DNA of 60,020 nt from Ruminococcaceae bacterium UBA1425 (lineage in GTDB: Bacteria > Bacillota > Clostridia > Oscillospirales > Acutalibacteraceae): contig DCUB01000045.1 in the NCBI GenBank assembly GCA_002329365.1, forward strand, positions 1 to 60,020, written 5' to 3'. The translations under genes and the position numbers were made by a program. Below are positions 35,001-42,592 of the stretch, piece after piece. Position 1 is the first letter of the stretch. Each line of letters opens with the position of its first letter. The notes beneath the pieces are model-generated. The model made no database searches. It was not told the DNA's origin and was given only the letters and a program-made list of their open reading frames with translations.

Positions 35001-35217
35001 TTTTATATCTCGGAATAACGTCCTTGACAACCCTTGCAAGAACATGACCGATATGAGGCTTGCCGTTTGCCGTAGGCGGACCGTCGTAAAAAACGTAGCT
35101 TCTGCTTACGTCGTTTTTTGAAACGGTCTTTTCAAAAATCCTGTTTTCATTCCAGAAATCAACAACCGCCTTTTCGTTGTCAAGGAAATCATAAGTTCTG
35201 TCTACCTTGTTAAGCAT
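32092..35217 (-). CDS. ileS: Isoleucyl-tRNA synthetase (long, type 2-like)
   Basis: The 1041-residue class Ia synthetase has an intact HIGH (PHIGH, about 53-57), a CP1 editing domain, a KMSKS loop reading KMSKHIGN (near 592), an anticodon-binding domain and an extended C-terminal region. The length, KAGWDTHGLPVELEVEK and KMSKH are features of the longer eukaryote-like IleRS2 type rather than the ~930-residue IleRS1 with its terminal zinc site. IleRS2 enzymes are commonly less sensitive to mupirocin. AGGAGG precedes the ATG. valS ends 16 bases upstream; the inositol transporter starts 18 bases after the stop. Confidence 0.97.
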   Translation of the reverse strand: MLNKVDRTYDFLDNEKAVVDFWNENRIFEKTVSKNDVSRSYVFYDGPPTANGKPHIGHVLARVVKDVIPRYKTMKGYHVERKAGWDTHGLPVELEVEKQIHTNGKSDIEAYGVKPFIDKCRESVWTYKGMWEKMSERIGYWCDYEHPYITYNNSYIESVWWGFKKLDEKGLLYKGFRVSPYCPRCATALSSHEVAQGYKDVKTNSIYVKFACKDEPDTFFAVWTTTPWTLLSNVALCVNEKYEYSKVKVGSEYFYIATELIGELFPEYETVGKFKGTELVGKEYIPLYDYATGTFTEKAFYVTADDYVSLDTGTGIVHIAPAFGEDDSKVGKKYGLPCVKLVDFAGCFTKECGVYAGKSVLEHNDEISKELRDRGMLLKVKKIEHSYPHCWRCHSPLIYYAKDSWFIAMSTLRDELVANNRSVNWFPENFKEGRMGNFVANVIDWAVSRDRYWGTPLPVWVCADCGNKHVIGSIEELCSLTGAPMDIDLHKPQVDELTFKCDKCGGVMKRTPEVCDCWIDSGSMPYAQHHYPFENKDIFEQQFPADFISEGTDQSRGWFYALQALSTAIFGVSPYKNCIALGLVNDENGVKMSKHIGNVIDPWEVLDQFGADAVRLYFCIANAPVVSTSFNKTTLSQFQNKFIGTLWASAYFYTLYSEIDGFDPSKYPLDDCRLRSIDKWVLSRVNSLVRKTTAELDAYHIFEATRAINVFIDELSNWYIRRNRRRFFNAEMNDDKIAAYMTLYTVLEILTRLAAPLIPFITETIYNNLVVKHFPDAPESVHLADYPEYNPGWENLSLEEQMDISYKAVEIGRKLRELVHIRNRQPLSRCIVNFEGEVTLSDEELNTIAEELNVDEVLTGVDMSSLIRYEIKPQLKTLGPKYGKVINAIRAYFNEDINTEIMNAINTNGIYKTVIDGTEVEFTADDLLVTEKACEDYITESNFGITVALNTVIDDELLERGYVREIISKLQNLRKTLGFNVTDHITVTVECDDSIKKIVENNKDFICSELLAESLTFEASADNSVEFELDEHTIKASAFKI

Positions 35218-35233
35218 ATATTAATCCTCCTAA

Positions 35234-37849
35234 TTACATCAGCTCAGAGATTCCGCTTTCAATGCCGCTTAATTTGCTCAGTGCGGCGTCAAGCTTTTCC
35301 TTTTCGGCCGCCACGACATGTTCGGGTGCGCGCGTTACAAAGTTTTCGTTTGAAAGCTTCGCGTTCAGACGGTCGATATCTGCCTGAACCTTTTCCTTTT
35401 CGGCGTTAAGCCTCAAAAGCTCCTTTTCAACGTCGACAAGCTCGTTCATCGGAATGAAAATGCTGACAAAGTCTGTTATGACCGTGATGAGCTTCACGTC
35501 GCCGAGATTGAAGCTTTCGGCGCATTCAAGGTCGTTTGTGAGCCTTGAGAACATAAAAGAGCAGCTATTGAAGAAATCGGGCTTGTCGGTCTTGATGTAG
35601 ATTTTTGTTTTGACTGACGGCGCGATTTTCATCTTTGTACGGATGTTTCTGATTGCCGTAATTGCTTCTGTAACCATTGAAAAGTCGCGCTCCTCCTGCC
35701 TGAAATCAAAGGAGCTGTCGTACTGCGGATAAGGCTCGAGCATAAGCGGTCTGTCACTTCCTGAAAGGCTCTGCCATATCCGCTCCGTAATAAACGGTAT
35801 AATCGGGTGAATAAGCTTTAAGAACTGCATAAGGACAAATACGAGTATGTCAAGAACGTCGCCCTTTTGCTTTTCGTCCGAAAGGCGGGGCTTGGCTATT
35901 TCGATATACCAGTCGCAGTAGGTGTCCCAGAAAAAGCTGTAAAGCTTCTGCGATACGATGCCGAGCTCCATCTTCTCGAAGTTCTCGTTTACCTCTCTTG
36001 TGGTGTCGTTAAGACGGCATAAAAGCCATTTGTCCTCCGCCTTCAGCTCCTTCGGAAGCTCCTTAAACCCGTAGCCGTCTGGCAGGTTCATCATAACGAA
36101 GCGCGAAGCGTTCCATATCTTGTTGTTGAAGTTGCGCGAGGAAATAATACGCTCGTCGCGGAAAAGAATGTCGTTGCCGGGCGAGATGCCGTTTATGAGC
36201 GAGAATCGCAGAGCGTCCGCGCCGTACTGCTCGACAATCTCAAGCGGGTCAATGCCGTTTCCGAGCGATTTTGACATTTTTCTGCCTAAAGCGTCGCGGA
36301 CAAGCCCGTGAATGACGACTGTGCGGAACGGAACGTCGCCCATATGCTTTATTCCCGAAAACATCATGCGCACAACCCAGAAGAAAATAATGTCGTAGCC
36401 TGTGACGAGCGTGCTTGTAGGGTAGAAATAACGTAAATCGTCCGTGTCGTCAGGGTAGCCGAGCGTAGAGAAGGGCCACAGCGCCGAGGAAAACCATGTA
36501 TCGAGCGTGTCCTCGTCCTGACGCAGCTTTGTCGAGCCGCACTTTTGGCAGCGCTCGGGCGCCTTAGTATCAACGTTTATATGACCGCAGTCGTCGCAGT
36601 ACCACGCCGGTATGCGGTGCCCCCACCAGAGCTGACGGGAAATGCACCAGTCGTGCAGATTTTCAAGCCAGCGGTTGTACACCTTTGCAAACCTGTCGGG
36701 AATAAACTTTGTTTTTCCTTCGGCGACAGCGTCGATAGCCGGCTGGCACAGCGGCTCCATCCTTACAAACCACTGGTCGGAAATCCTCGGCTCCACCGAA
36801 TTGCCGCAGCGGTAGCAACAGCCGACGTTGTGGGCGTACGGCTCCGTTTTAACGAGCGCGCCCTCCGCCTCAAGGTCTTTGACGATAGCCTTTCTTGCCT
36901 CGTAGCGGTCAAGACCGGCGTATTTCGGATAATCGTCCACTATATGCGCGTCGTCTGTAAAAATGTTTTCAACCGGCAGATTGTGGCGCAGACCGACCTC
37001 GTAGTCGTTCGGGTCGTGCGCGGGAGTGATTTTTACGACGCCCGTTCCGAATTCCATGTCCACATAGCTGTCGGCGATTACGGGTATTTCACGGTGGACA
37101 ATGGGCAGTATAACTGTTTTACCTACAAGGCTCTTGTATCGTTCGTCGTCGGGATTGACGGCGACGGCTGTATCGCCCAGCATTGTTTCGGGGCGCGTAG
37201 TCGCAAGCTCTACATAGCCGCTTCCGTCCGAAAGCTTGTAGCGGAGGTGCCAGAAGAAGCTTTGCTGCTCCTCAAACTCGACCTCGGCGTCGGAAATTGT
37301 TGTTTTGCAGTTCGGGCACCAGTTTACTATACGGTTGCCCCTGTATATGATTCCCTCGTCGTAATACTTTTTGAACACTTCGTTGACGGCGCGACTGCAG
37401 CCCTCGTCAAGAGTGAAGCGGAGCCTTGACCAGTCGCACGAACAGCCGAGCGATTTTAACTGCTCTATGATTCTGCCCGCGTATTTTTCCTTCCACTCCC
37501 ACGCGCGTTCAAGGAACTTTTCGCGGCCGATGTCCTCTTTAGTCAGACCTTCTTTCTTCATGGCGGCGACAATCTTCGCTTCGGTGGCAATTGACGCGTG
37601 GTCTGTTCCGGGCAGCCAAAGCGTGGAATAGCCCTGCATGCGCTTGCGGCGGATTATTGCGTCCTGAAGCGTATTGTCAAGGGCGTGTCCCATGTGGAGC
37701 TGACCTGTAATATTGGGTGGGGGAATGACAATAGTGTACGGCTCCTTATCAGTGTCAATCTCCGCACGGAAACAGTCGTTTTCCGTCCAGTAGTCGTAGA
37801 TTTCTTTTTCGATTTCCTTAGGTGAGTAAACCTTATCCGGCTCTTTCAT
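35234..37849 (-). CDS. valS: Valyl-tRNA synthetase
   Basis: The start at 37849 follows AGAGGAG; an in-frame ATG at 37879 lacks one. The 871-residue class Ia enzyme has PPPNITGQLHMGHALDN (HMGH, about 43-59), an editing domain, WFVRMEPLCQPA, KMSKSLGN (near 525) and the ValRS-specific C-terminal coiled coil (about 805-871) that grips tRNA. Length is typical. It leads a long leftward gene block. Its leader from the promoter is only about 40 bases, too short for a T-box. Confidence 0.97.
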   Translation of the reverse strand: MKEPDKVYSPKEIEKEIYDYWTENDCFRAEIDTDKEPYTIVIPPPNITGQLHMGHALDNTLQDAIIRRKRMQGYSTLWLPGTDHASIATEAKIVAAMKKEGLTKEDIGREKFLERAWEWKEKYAGRIIEQLKSLGCSCDWSRLRFTLDEGCSRAVNEVFKKYYDEGIIYRGNRIVNWCPNCKTTISDAEVEFEEQQSFFWHLRYKLSDGSGYVELATTRPETMLGDTAVAVNPDDERYKSLVGKTVILPIVHREIPVIADSYVDMEFGTGVVKITPAHDPNDYEVGLRHNLPVENIFTDDAHIVDDYPKYAGLDRYEARKAIVKDLEAEGALVKTEPYAHNVGCCYRCGNSVEPRISDQWFVRMEPLCQPAIDAVAEGKTKFIPDRFAKVYNRWLENLHDWCISRQLWWGHRIPAWYCDDCGHINVDTKAPERCQKCGSTKLRQDEDTLDTWFSSALWPFSTLGYPDDTDDLRYFYPTSTLVTGYDIIFFWVVRMMFSGIKHMGDVPFRTVVIHGLVRDALGRKMSKSLGNGIDPLEIVEQYGADALRFSLINGISPGNDILFRDERIISSRNFNNKIWNASRFVMMNLPDGYGFKELPKELKAEDKWLLCRLNDTTREVNENFEKMELGIVSQKLYSFFWDTYCDWYIEIAKPRLSDEKQKGDVLDILVFVLMQFLKLIHPIIPFITERIWQSLSGSDRPLMLEPYPQYDSSFDFRQEERDFSMVTEAITAIRNIRTKMKIAPSVKTKIYIKTDKPDFFNSCSFMFSRLTNDLECAESFNLGDVKLITVITDFVSIFIPMNELVDVEKELLRLNAEKEKVQADIDRLNAKLSNENFVTRAPEHVVAAEKEKLDAALSKLSGIESGISELM

Positions 37850-37895
37850 AAAACGGCTCCTCTTTTTACATCTGTACATAAAAGTTCATCTTCTT

Positions 37896-37924
37896 ATTTT
37901 ATCGCAGTATCGTTGAAAAATCAA
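37896..37924 (-). promoter_or_regulatory. Sigma-A promoter of the valS-ileS-iol block
   Basis: Minus strand TTGATT (37919-37924), 17-base spacer, TAAAAT (37896-37901). Transcription would start near 37889. No T-box or other leader structure fits between it and valS. Confidence 0.75.
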
Positions 37925-38008
37925 TAAAATGTTAACATTTTTAACATTTAATTGTTATAATTATTGTCATTCATACGGATTATTGTATTATGTTGCATAT
38001 AGAGAATA

Positions 38009-38047
38009 AACAATAAAACAATACGCCTCGTCATAAAGACGGGGCGT
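38009..38047 (-). terminator. Intrinsic terminator after the PfkB kinase gene
   Basis: A perfect-to-GU 10-bp stem (38023-38032 with 38038-38047, loop TTTAT on the minus strand) is followed by ATTGTTTTATTG. The 283-base gap 37850-38132 holds this, the valS promoter and a short repeat at 38070. Confidence 0.75.
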
Positions 38048-38069
38048 AAAACCTGAGTGCAAACGCTTG

Positions 38070-38100
38070 TAGATTCTGAGCTTCGCCCTGAATGACAAGG
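38070..38100. repeat. Short repeat E (TAGATTCT ... GAATGACA)
   Basis: TAGATTCTGAGCTTCGCCCT followed by GAATGACAAGG. The window's right edge (59997-60020) has a related TAGATTCT ... CAGAAT. The inner parts differ, so the relationship is tentative. Confidence 0.4.
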
Positions 38101-38132
38101 CATGTGCTTATCACTTATCTGTTTTCTATTTT

Positions 38133-39227
38133 TTATCTCTGTACCCTTGCGCCGGCGCCGCATATAAGCGACTCCACCTCTTTTTTTGACGCCATTGAAG
38201 TGTCGCCCGGTGTAGTCATTGCCAAAGCTCCGTGCGCCACGCCGTAATTTAAAGCCCGCTGCGGGTCGTCGTCCGTCATAAGCCCGTATATAAGACCGGA
38301 CGCGAAGCTGTCGCCGCCTCCCACGCGGTCGTAGATATCAAGCTCGGGGAAATCAAGCCCCGTGTATATCCTGCCGTCGGCGTAGCAAATCGCGCTCCAG
38401 CCGTTGACGGAGGCGCATTTTACCGTCCGCAGCGTCGTCGCGGCAAGCTTGATGTTCGGATATACTTTTACGGCTTCAGTCAGCATTTCGCGGTAGCCGT
38501 CCACGCAAAGCTCCTTTAAATCAGGGCTGTTGCCCCTGACCTCAAGACCGAGGCAGGCCGTGAAATCCTCCTCGTTGCCTATCATGACGTCGACGTATCT
38601 TGCAAGCTCGCGGTTTACTTCGCGCGCCTTTTCGGGACCGCCTATGTCCTTCCAGAGCGAGGGGCGGTAATTAAGGTCGTAGGAAACGACGGTGCCGTAC
38701 TTTTTCGCGGTTTTTACCGCCTTTACGGCCGTCTGGGCAGACGAGTCGGACAGCGCGGCGAATATGCCGCCAGTATGGAACCAACGCGCGCCGAGCGTTT
38801 TGAAAATATAGTCGAAGTCTATATCGTCCGGCTTAATCTGCGAGGCGGCGGTGAAGCCTCTGTCGGATACGCCGAGAGCGCCGCGTACGCCGAAGCCTCT
38901 TTCGGTGAAGTTAAGCCCGTTTCGCGTGCGCTTGCCGACGCCGTCAAAGGGGAACCAGCTTATAAGCGACGTATCGACGCCGCCCTGAAGGATTAAATCC
39001 TCTATAAGCCGCCCGACGTCGTTTTCGGCAAGAGCCGTTATGACCGCCGTTTTCATTCCGAAGCAGCGGCGCAGACCTCTTGCGACATTGTATTCTCCGC
39101 CGCCCTCCCACACGCGGAAACTGCGCGCCGTTCTGATGCGGCTGTCTCCGGGGTCAAGACGAAGCATGACTTCGCCAAGAGAAATCTCGTCAAATGCGCA
39201 GCTTTCAGAGGGTTTTATTTCAAGCAT
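38133..39227 (-). CDS. PfkB-family sugar kinase, 2-keto-3-deoxygluconate kinase-like
   Basis: The 364-residue kinase has LGEVMLRLDPGD (17-28), the substrate loop WEGGGEYNVARGLRR (about 40-54), SYDLNYRPSLW (about 183-193) typical of KDG kinases, and the catalytic DRVGGGDSFASG (about 299-310) with GGGD in place of GAGD. It probably phosphorylates a keto-deoxy sugar acid from hexuronate breakdown; no aldolase or dehydratase adjoins it here. It has its own strong promoter and terminator and is monocistronic. Confidence 0.9.
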   Translation of the reverse strand: MLEIKPSESCAFDEISLGEVMLRLDPGDSRIRTARSFRVWEGGGEYNVARGLRRCFGMKTAVITALAENDVGRLIEDLILQGGVDTSLISWFPFDGVGKRTRNGLNFTERGFGVRGALGVSDRGFTAASQIKPDDIDFDYIFKTLGARWFHTGGIFAALSDSSAQTAVKAVKTAKKYGTVVSYDLNYRPSLWKDIGGPEKAREVNRELARYVDVMIGNEEDFTACLGLEVRGNSPDLKELCVDGYREMLTEAVKVYPNIKLAATTLRTVKCASVNGWSAICYADGRIYTGLDFPELDIYDRVGGGDSFASGLIYGLMTDDDPQRALNYGVAHGALAMTTPGDTSMASKKEVESLICGAGARVQR

Positions 39228-39262
39228 AGTATCACAGCCTTTTTAAGAAATTCTGCTTTATT

Positions 39263-39291
39263 ATTATATATATCACAGTTCAAACATGCAA
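39263..39291 (-). promoter_or_regulatory. Sigma-A promoter of the PfkB kinase gene
   Basis: Minus strand TTGCAT (39286-39291), 17-base spacer, TATAAT (39263-39268), about 36 bases before the ATG. Confidence 0.8.
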
Positions 39292-39353
39292 GCAAATTGT
39301 TACAAATGCTTTTTCAGGTTGCTCCGGGTGTTGCCAAAACGAAAAAAACATCA

Positions 39354-39382
39354 TTGACATAACGTTTATATTTTAGTACAAT
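39354..39382 (+). promoter_or_regulatory. Sigma-A promoter of the MreB-like gene, with leader hairpin
   Basis: TTGACA (39354-39359), 17-base spacer, TACAAT (39377-39382), nearly consensus. In the ~70-base leader, AAAATCC/GGATTTT with a GGCA loop followed by a T run (about 39423-39442) looks like a weak attenuator hairpin just before the ribosome site. Confidence 0.82.
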
Positions 39383-39455
39383 ACATAATCGTCGGACGGT
39401 TTGTCTTATTACATAAACAGACAAAATCCGGCAGGATTTTTTCGGCGGTGAACAG

Positions 39456-40511
39456 ATGCTCGGTATCAATATCGGAATAGACCTCGGAACGTCGTCCGTA
39501 ATTGTTTACGTGGACGGCAAGGGTATCGTTTTGTCCGAAGCGTCCGTTACAGCGAGCGAAACAAAAAGCGGCAGGATGTTGTGGACGGGATTAAAGGCTT
39601 ACAGGATGATAGGCAGGAACCCCGACTCCGTTACTGTTACAAGACCGCTTAAAAACGGCGTTATTTCAGATTTTACCGCAACACAGGGTATGCTGAGGTT
39701 CTATCTTCAAAAGATTTGCGGCAACAGGATTTTTAAGCCGAACATAGTAATTTGCATGCCCTCGACAGTTACAAGCCTTGAAAAGCGCACTCTGCTTGAC
39801 CTTGCCACCTCGTCGGGCGCGGGGCGCGCCTGCCTTGTTGAGGAGCCTTTGGCGGCAGCCTTCGGCGCCGGGGTTGCTTTTAACAAGCCGAAGGGCGTTA
39901 TGGTAGTCGACATCGGCGGCGGCACAACCGACATCGCCGTAATAACGATGGGCAGCATATCCGTTTCAAAGAGCATACGCATAGCCGGCAGCACCTTTGA
40001 CGACGATATCATCAGATATATAAGACGCGAACGGAACATGATAATCGGCGAGATAACGGCGGAAGAAATAAAGAAAAAAATCGGCTGCGCGCATATTCGC
40101 GATGCTGAAATAGCCATTCAGGTAAAGGGAAAGAATTATTTTACGGGAATGCCCGATTACTTTGAGATATCGACGACAGAGGTTTTTCTGGCTATACGCG
40201 AGCATCTCCAGCAGATTGCGGAGGGTGTGCGCGAGGTGCTTGAAATTACCCCGCCGGAGCTTTCGGCGGACATTTCGGAAACGGGCATTATACTTACCGG
40301 CGGCGGAGCACTTTTGCGCGGGATGGATAAGCTTATTGAAAAAAAGACAAAAATCCGAACGGTGGTTGCAGACGACCCCGTAAACTGTGTCGCCAGAGGC
40401 ATCGGCTGCGCTTTGAAGCATATGGATATCCTTGAGGAAAACGGCTATCTGTTCAAAACGCGTGAGGACATTTCGGTTCGTCCCGAGCAGGATGACATAA
40501 TGCTTATATGA
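39456..40511 (+). CDS. mreB: MreB/Mbl-like actin homologue
   Basis: The 351-residue protein has actin-fold motifs: phosphate 1 GIDLGTSSVIVYV (7-19), phosphate 2 VVDIGGGTTDIAVI (about 149-162), and the adenosine loop TGGGALLRGMD (about 279-289). Length and the EKRTLLDLA ... LVEEPLAAAFGAG block match MreB rather than DnaK or FtsA. It should form membrane-bound filaments guiding lateral wall synthesis or cell shape. mreC and mreD do not follow, so it is likely a stand-alone paralogue (Mbl/MreBH type). GGTGA precedes the ATG; the gene ends six bases from the convergent glycosyltransferase. Confidence 0.93.
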   Translation: MLGINIGIDLGTSSVIVYVDGKGIVLSEASVTASETKSGRMLWTGLKAYRMIGRNPDSVTVTRPLKNGVISDFTATQGMLRFYLQKICGNRIFKPNIVICMPSTVTSLEKRTLLDLATSSGAGRACLVEEPLAAAFGAGVAFNKPKGVMVVDIGGGTTDIAVITMGSISVSKSIRIAGSTFDDDIIRYIRRERNMIIGEITAEEIKKKIGCAHIRDAEIAIQVKGKNYFTGMPDYFEISTTEVFLAIREHLQQIAEGVREVLEITPPELSADISETGIILTGGGALLRGMDKLIEKKTKIRTVVADDPVNCVARGIGCALKHMDILEENGYLFKTREDISVRPEQDDIMLI

Positions 40512-40517
40512 ATTAAC

Positions 40518-41612
40518 TTATCGGTTTTTCTCTGCCTGCCGGCCGTTATATATTTCTATAATTTCCTGTGTCCATCTTTTCATGGGGAAACGCTCGACAA
40601 CATATTCCCTTGCCTGTTCGCCGGAGGCTCCGGCTGACGCGGCTGCTTCAACAGCCTGAAAAAGTGAGGCTTCGCATACGGGGCGGAAAAATGTTATGTT
40701 CGGCGATTGCAGCTCGTTCTGACCGGGAATGTCGGCGGCGGCAACCGGTGTTTTGCAGTATGCGGCTTCGACAAGCGCATAGGGAAAGCCCTCTGTTCTG
40801 CTTGCCGAGAGGAAAACGTCGGCTGCCTTGTAGTAGGATGCTACGTCGTCCCTTGCGGGCAGCAGCCTTACCCATTCGGGTATTTTTCCGAACATCGTTT
40901 CAAGCTGAGTCTTTGCCCTGTCAAGGTGATTCGTTACGACTATGCCGAGGGTAAAACGGTGATTTGTATCGAATTTTTCAAGAGCTTTTAGAGCTATGTC
41001 AACACCCTTTATCCTGAAATCGTAACCGAACATCAGAACAAGCTTACCGCTTCTTCCCGCCATTATTTTATCGCGGATGTCTTCATAGCAGTAAAGCCGT
41101 GAAAAGTCGACGGCGTTGTAAACAACGCGAAAGCTCCTGCCGCGCCTTTCAAAGGGCTCCGACACGCTTTTGCTGACACATATATATTCGGCTTCGGAGA
41201 TTATGTAATCCCGAAGCTTATCTTTTATTGCGTTTGGCTGCTTTTTGTACTGGCTGTGGACGTGCACATAGAAAGGTATTTCTCTAAAACGGCCGGTCCG
41301 CGTGAGTCTCAGCGCGAGATAAATATAAGAATGCGCGAAATGCGAGTGGATTGCCGTGATATCGTATTCGTTCATTACGCGCCTTATCATAGAAGCGTCG
41401 GCAACAATGCTGCCCGACATAAAAAAAAGCTTTTTTCCGTCGTGCAGCAGGTCCTTTGCCCAGTATTTGTTTTCGGCTCTCGCGGGCAGCACATAAACGG
41501 CACAGCCTCCGAGCGCCTCGAGCTCGTCCTCGAGAGCAAGAAGGCTTGCGAAAAAGTTGCCGGGATTCGCGGCCCCGAAATCCGCTATATGCAGTATGTT
41601 CAGCTTTGCCAT
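40518..41612 (-). CDS. GT4-type (GT-B fold) glycosyltransferase
   Basis: The 364-residue protein has an N-terminal acceptor domain starting NILHIADFGAANPGNFF, the interdomain VYNAVD (about 165-170), and the donor-binding RTEGFPYALVEAAYCKTPVAA (about 272-292) with the EX7E motif of GT4 enzymes. It transfers a nucleotide-sugar-derived sugar to a lipid or polysaccharide acceptor; neither can be named. No membrane segment is seen. It is the last gene of a three-gene run after ribokinase (18-base gap). Confidence 0.92.
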   Translation of the reverse strand: MAKLNILHIADFGAANPGNFFASLLALEDELEALGGCAVYVLPARAENKYWAKDLLHDGKKLFFMSGSIVADASMIRRVMNEYDITAIHSHFAHSYIYLALRLTRTGRFREIPFYVHVHSQYKKQPNAIKDKLRDYIISEAEYICVSKSVSEPFERRGRSFRVVYNAVDFSRLYCYEDIRDKIMAGRSGKLVLMFGYDFRIKGVDIALKALEKFDTNHRFTLGIVVTNHLDRAKTQLETMFGKIPEWVRLLPARDDVASYYKAADVFLSASRTEGFPYALVEAAYCKTPVAAADIPGQNELQSPNITFFRPVCEASLFQAVEAAASAGASGEQAREYVVERFPMKRWTQEIIEIYNGRQAEKNR

Positions 41613-41630
41613 TTGACCTCCCGCGGAATG

Positions 41631-42587
41631 TTACAAATTAACGCCGGCTTCCTTCGGATATCTTTTTATCATTTCCTCCACCTCGGCAAGCCTCGGCAGA
41701 GAGGGGACTGCGCCGAACCGCGTAACGGCTATGCCCGCGGCGACCGAAGCGAAACGCATGGCCCTTTCAATATCCATTCCGTCGCGGACAGCCTTGCACA
41801 GCCCCGCCATGTATGAGTCGCCGGCGGCGGTGGTGTCGACGGCTTTGCCCGCCATTTCAAAAGCGGGACATTCGAAAAAGCCGTGACCGTCGAAGCAAAT
41901 CGAACCCTTTTTTCCGAGCTTTATAATAACGTATTTTACGCCGCAGTCATAAAGAATACGACACGCCTCGCGAGCAGCTTTGCCGCTGTCGATTTCAATT
42001 CCTGTCAGAGCCTCAGCCTCGCTTTCGTTCGGGCTTAAAATAAAAGCTCCCATAAACATGGAAAGCTCGATGTCGGGCTTTACGGGAGCCGCGTCCACAA
42101 TAACGGGAACATCATTTTTTACGGCTTCGTATATCAGGCGTTCGACTGAAGCAACAGGTATTTCAAGCTCGGTGCAAAGGAGCGAAACGCTGACTATGTT
42201 TTTTACAAACGACGATACTTTGTTTTCGCCGAACATGTCGTTTGCTCCGGGAAAGACTGCAATTCTGTTTGAACCGTCCTTTTCAAGAAAAATGTACGCC
42301 GTTCCGTTCCCACAGCCTTCAACAACGGTTATTTCCGACATGTCCATACCCTCAAGCCGGTAAAGCGCGGCAAGTGACGAGCCGGAAGCGTCATCGCCCA
42401 GACAGCAGGAAAAGACGGGGTTGCAGCCGAGCCGCGCGAGCGCCACGGCTCTGTTTGCCCCCTTGCCGCCGGGGACAAGGCTCTGAGATTTTATGACGAC
42501 GCTTTCGCCGGAGGACGGGACGCTGTCGACGGATATCACAACGTCCATATTTGCGCTGCCTGTTACCCAGATTCGTTTACCGTTCAT
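41631..42587 (-). CDS. rbsK: Ribokinase-like PfkB sugar kinase
   Basis: The start at 42587 (MNGKRIWVTGSANMD) is set by AGGTGA and by overlap limits with the upstream gene. The 318-residue kinase has GGKGANRAVALARLG (about 41-55), a NESEA motif (about 190) and the catalytic DTTAAGDSYMAGL (about 257-269), matching ribokinases. It phosphorylates ribose or a related pentose. Its start lies 5 bases after the dehydrogenase stop, so translation is coupled. Substrate assignment beyond the ribokinase subfamily is uncertain. Confidence 0.85.
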   Translation of the reverse strand: MNGKRIWVTGSANMDVVISVDSVPSSGESVVIKSQSLVPGGKGANRAVALARLGCNPVFSCCLGDDASGSSLAALYRLEGMDMSEITVVEGCGNGTAYIFLEKDGSNRIAVFPGANDMFGENKVSSFVKNIVSVSLLCTELEIPVASVERLIYEAVKNDVPVIVDAAPVKPDIELSMFMGAFILSPNESEAEALTGIEIDSGKAAREACRILYDCGVKYVIIKLGKKGSICFDGHGFFECPAFEMAGKAVDTTAAGDSYMAGLCKAVRDGMDIERAMRFASVAAGIAVTRFGAVPSLPRLAEVEEMIKRYPKEAGVNL

Positions 42588-42592
42588 TGCTG

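Noticed and set aside
36545..37429. 294-residue plus-strand frame inside valS
   Set aside because: Lies entirely antisense to ValRS catalytic and editing domains; composition reflects codon bias of the real gene.
37850..38132. T-box riboswitch for valS
   Set aside because: No specifier-loop or TGGN antiterminator bulge pattern could be found, and the promoter leaves only a short leader.
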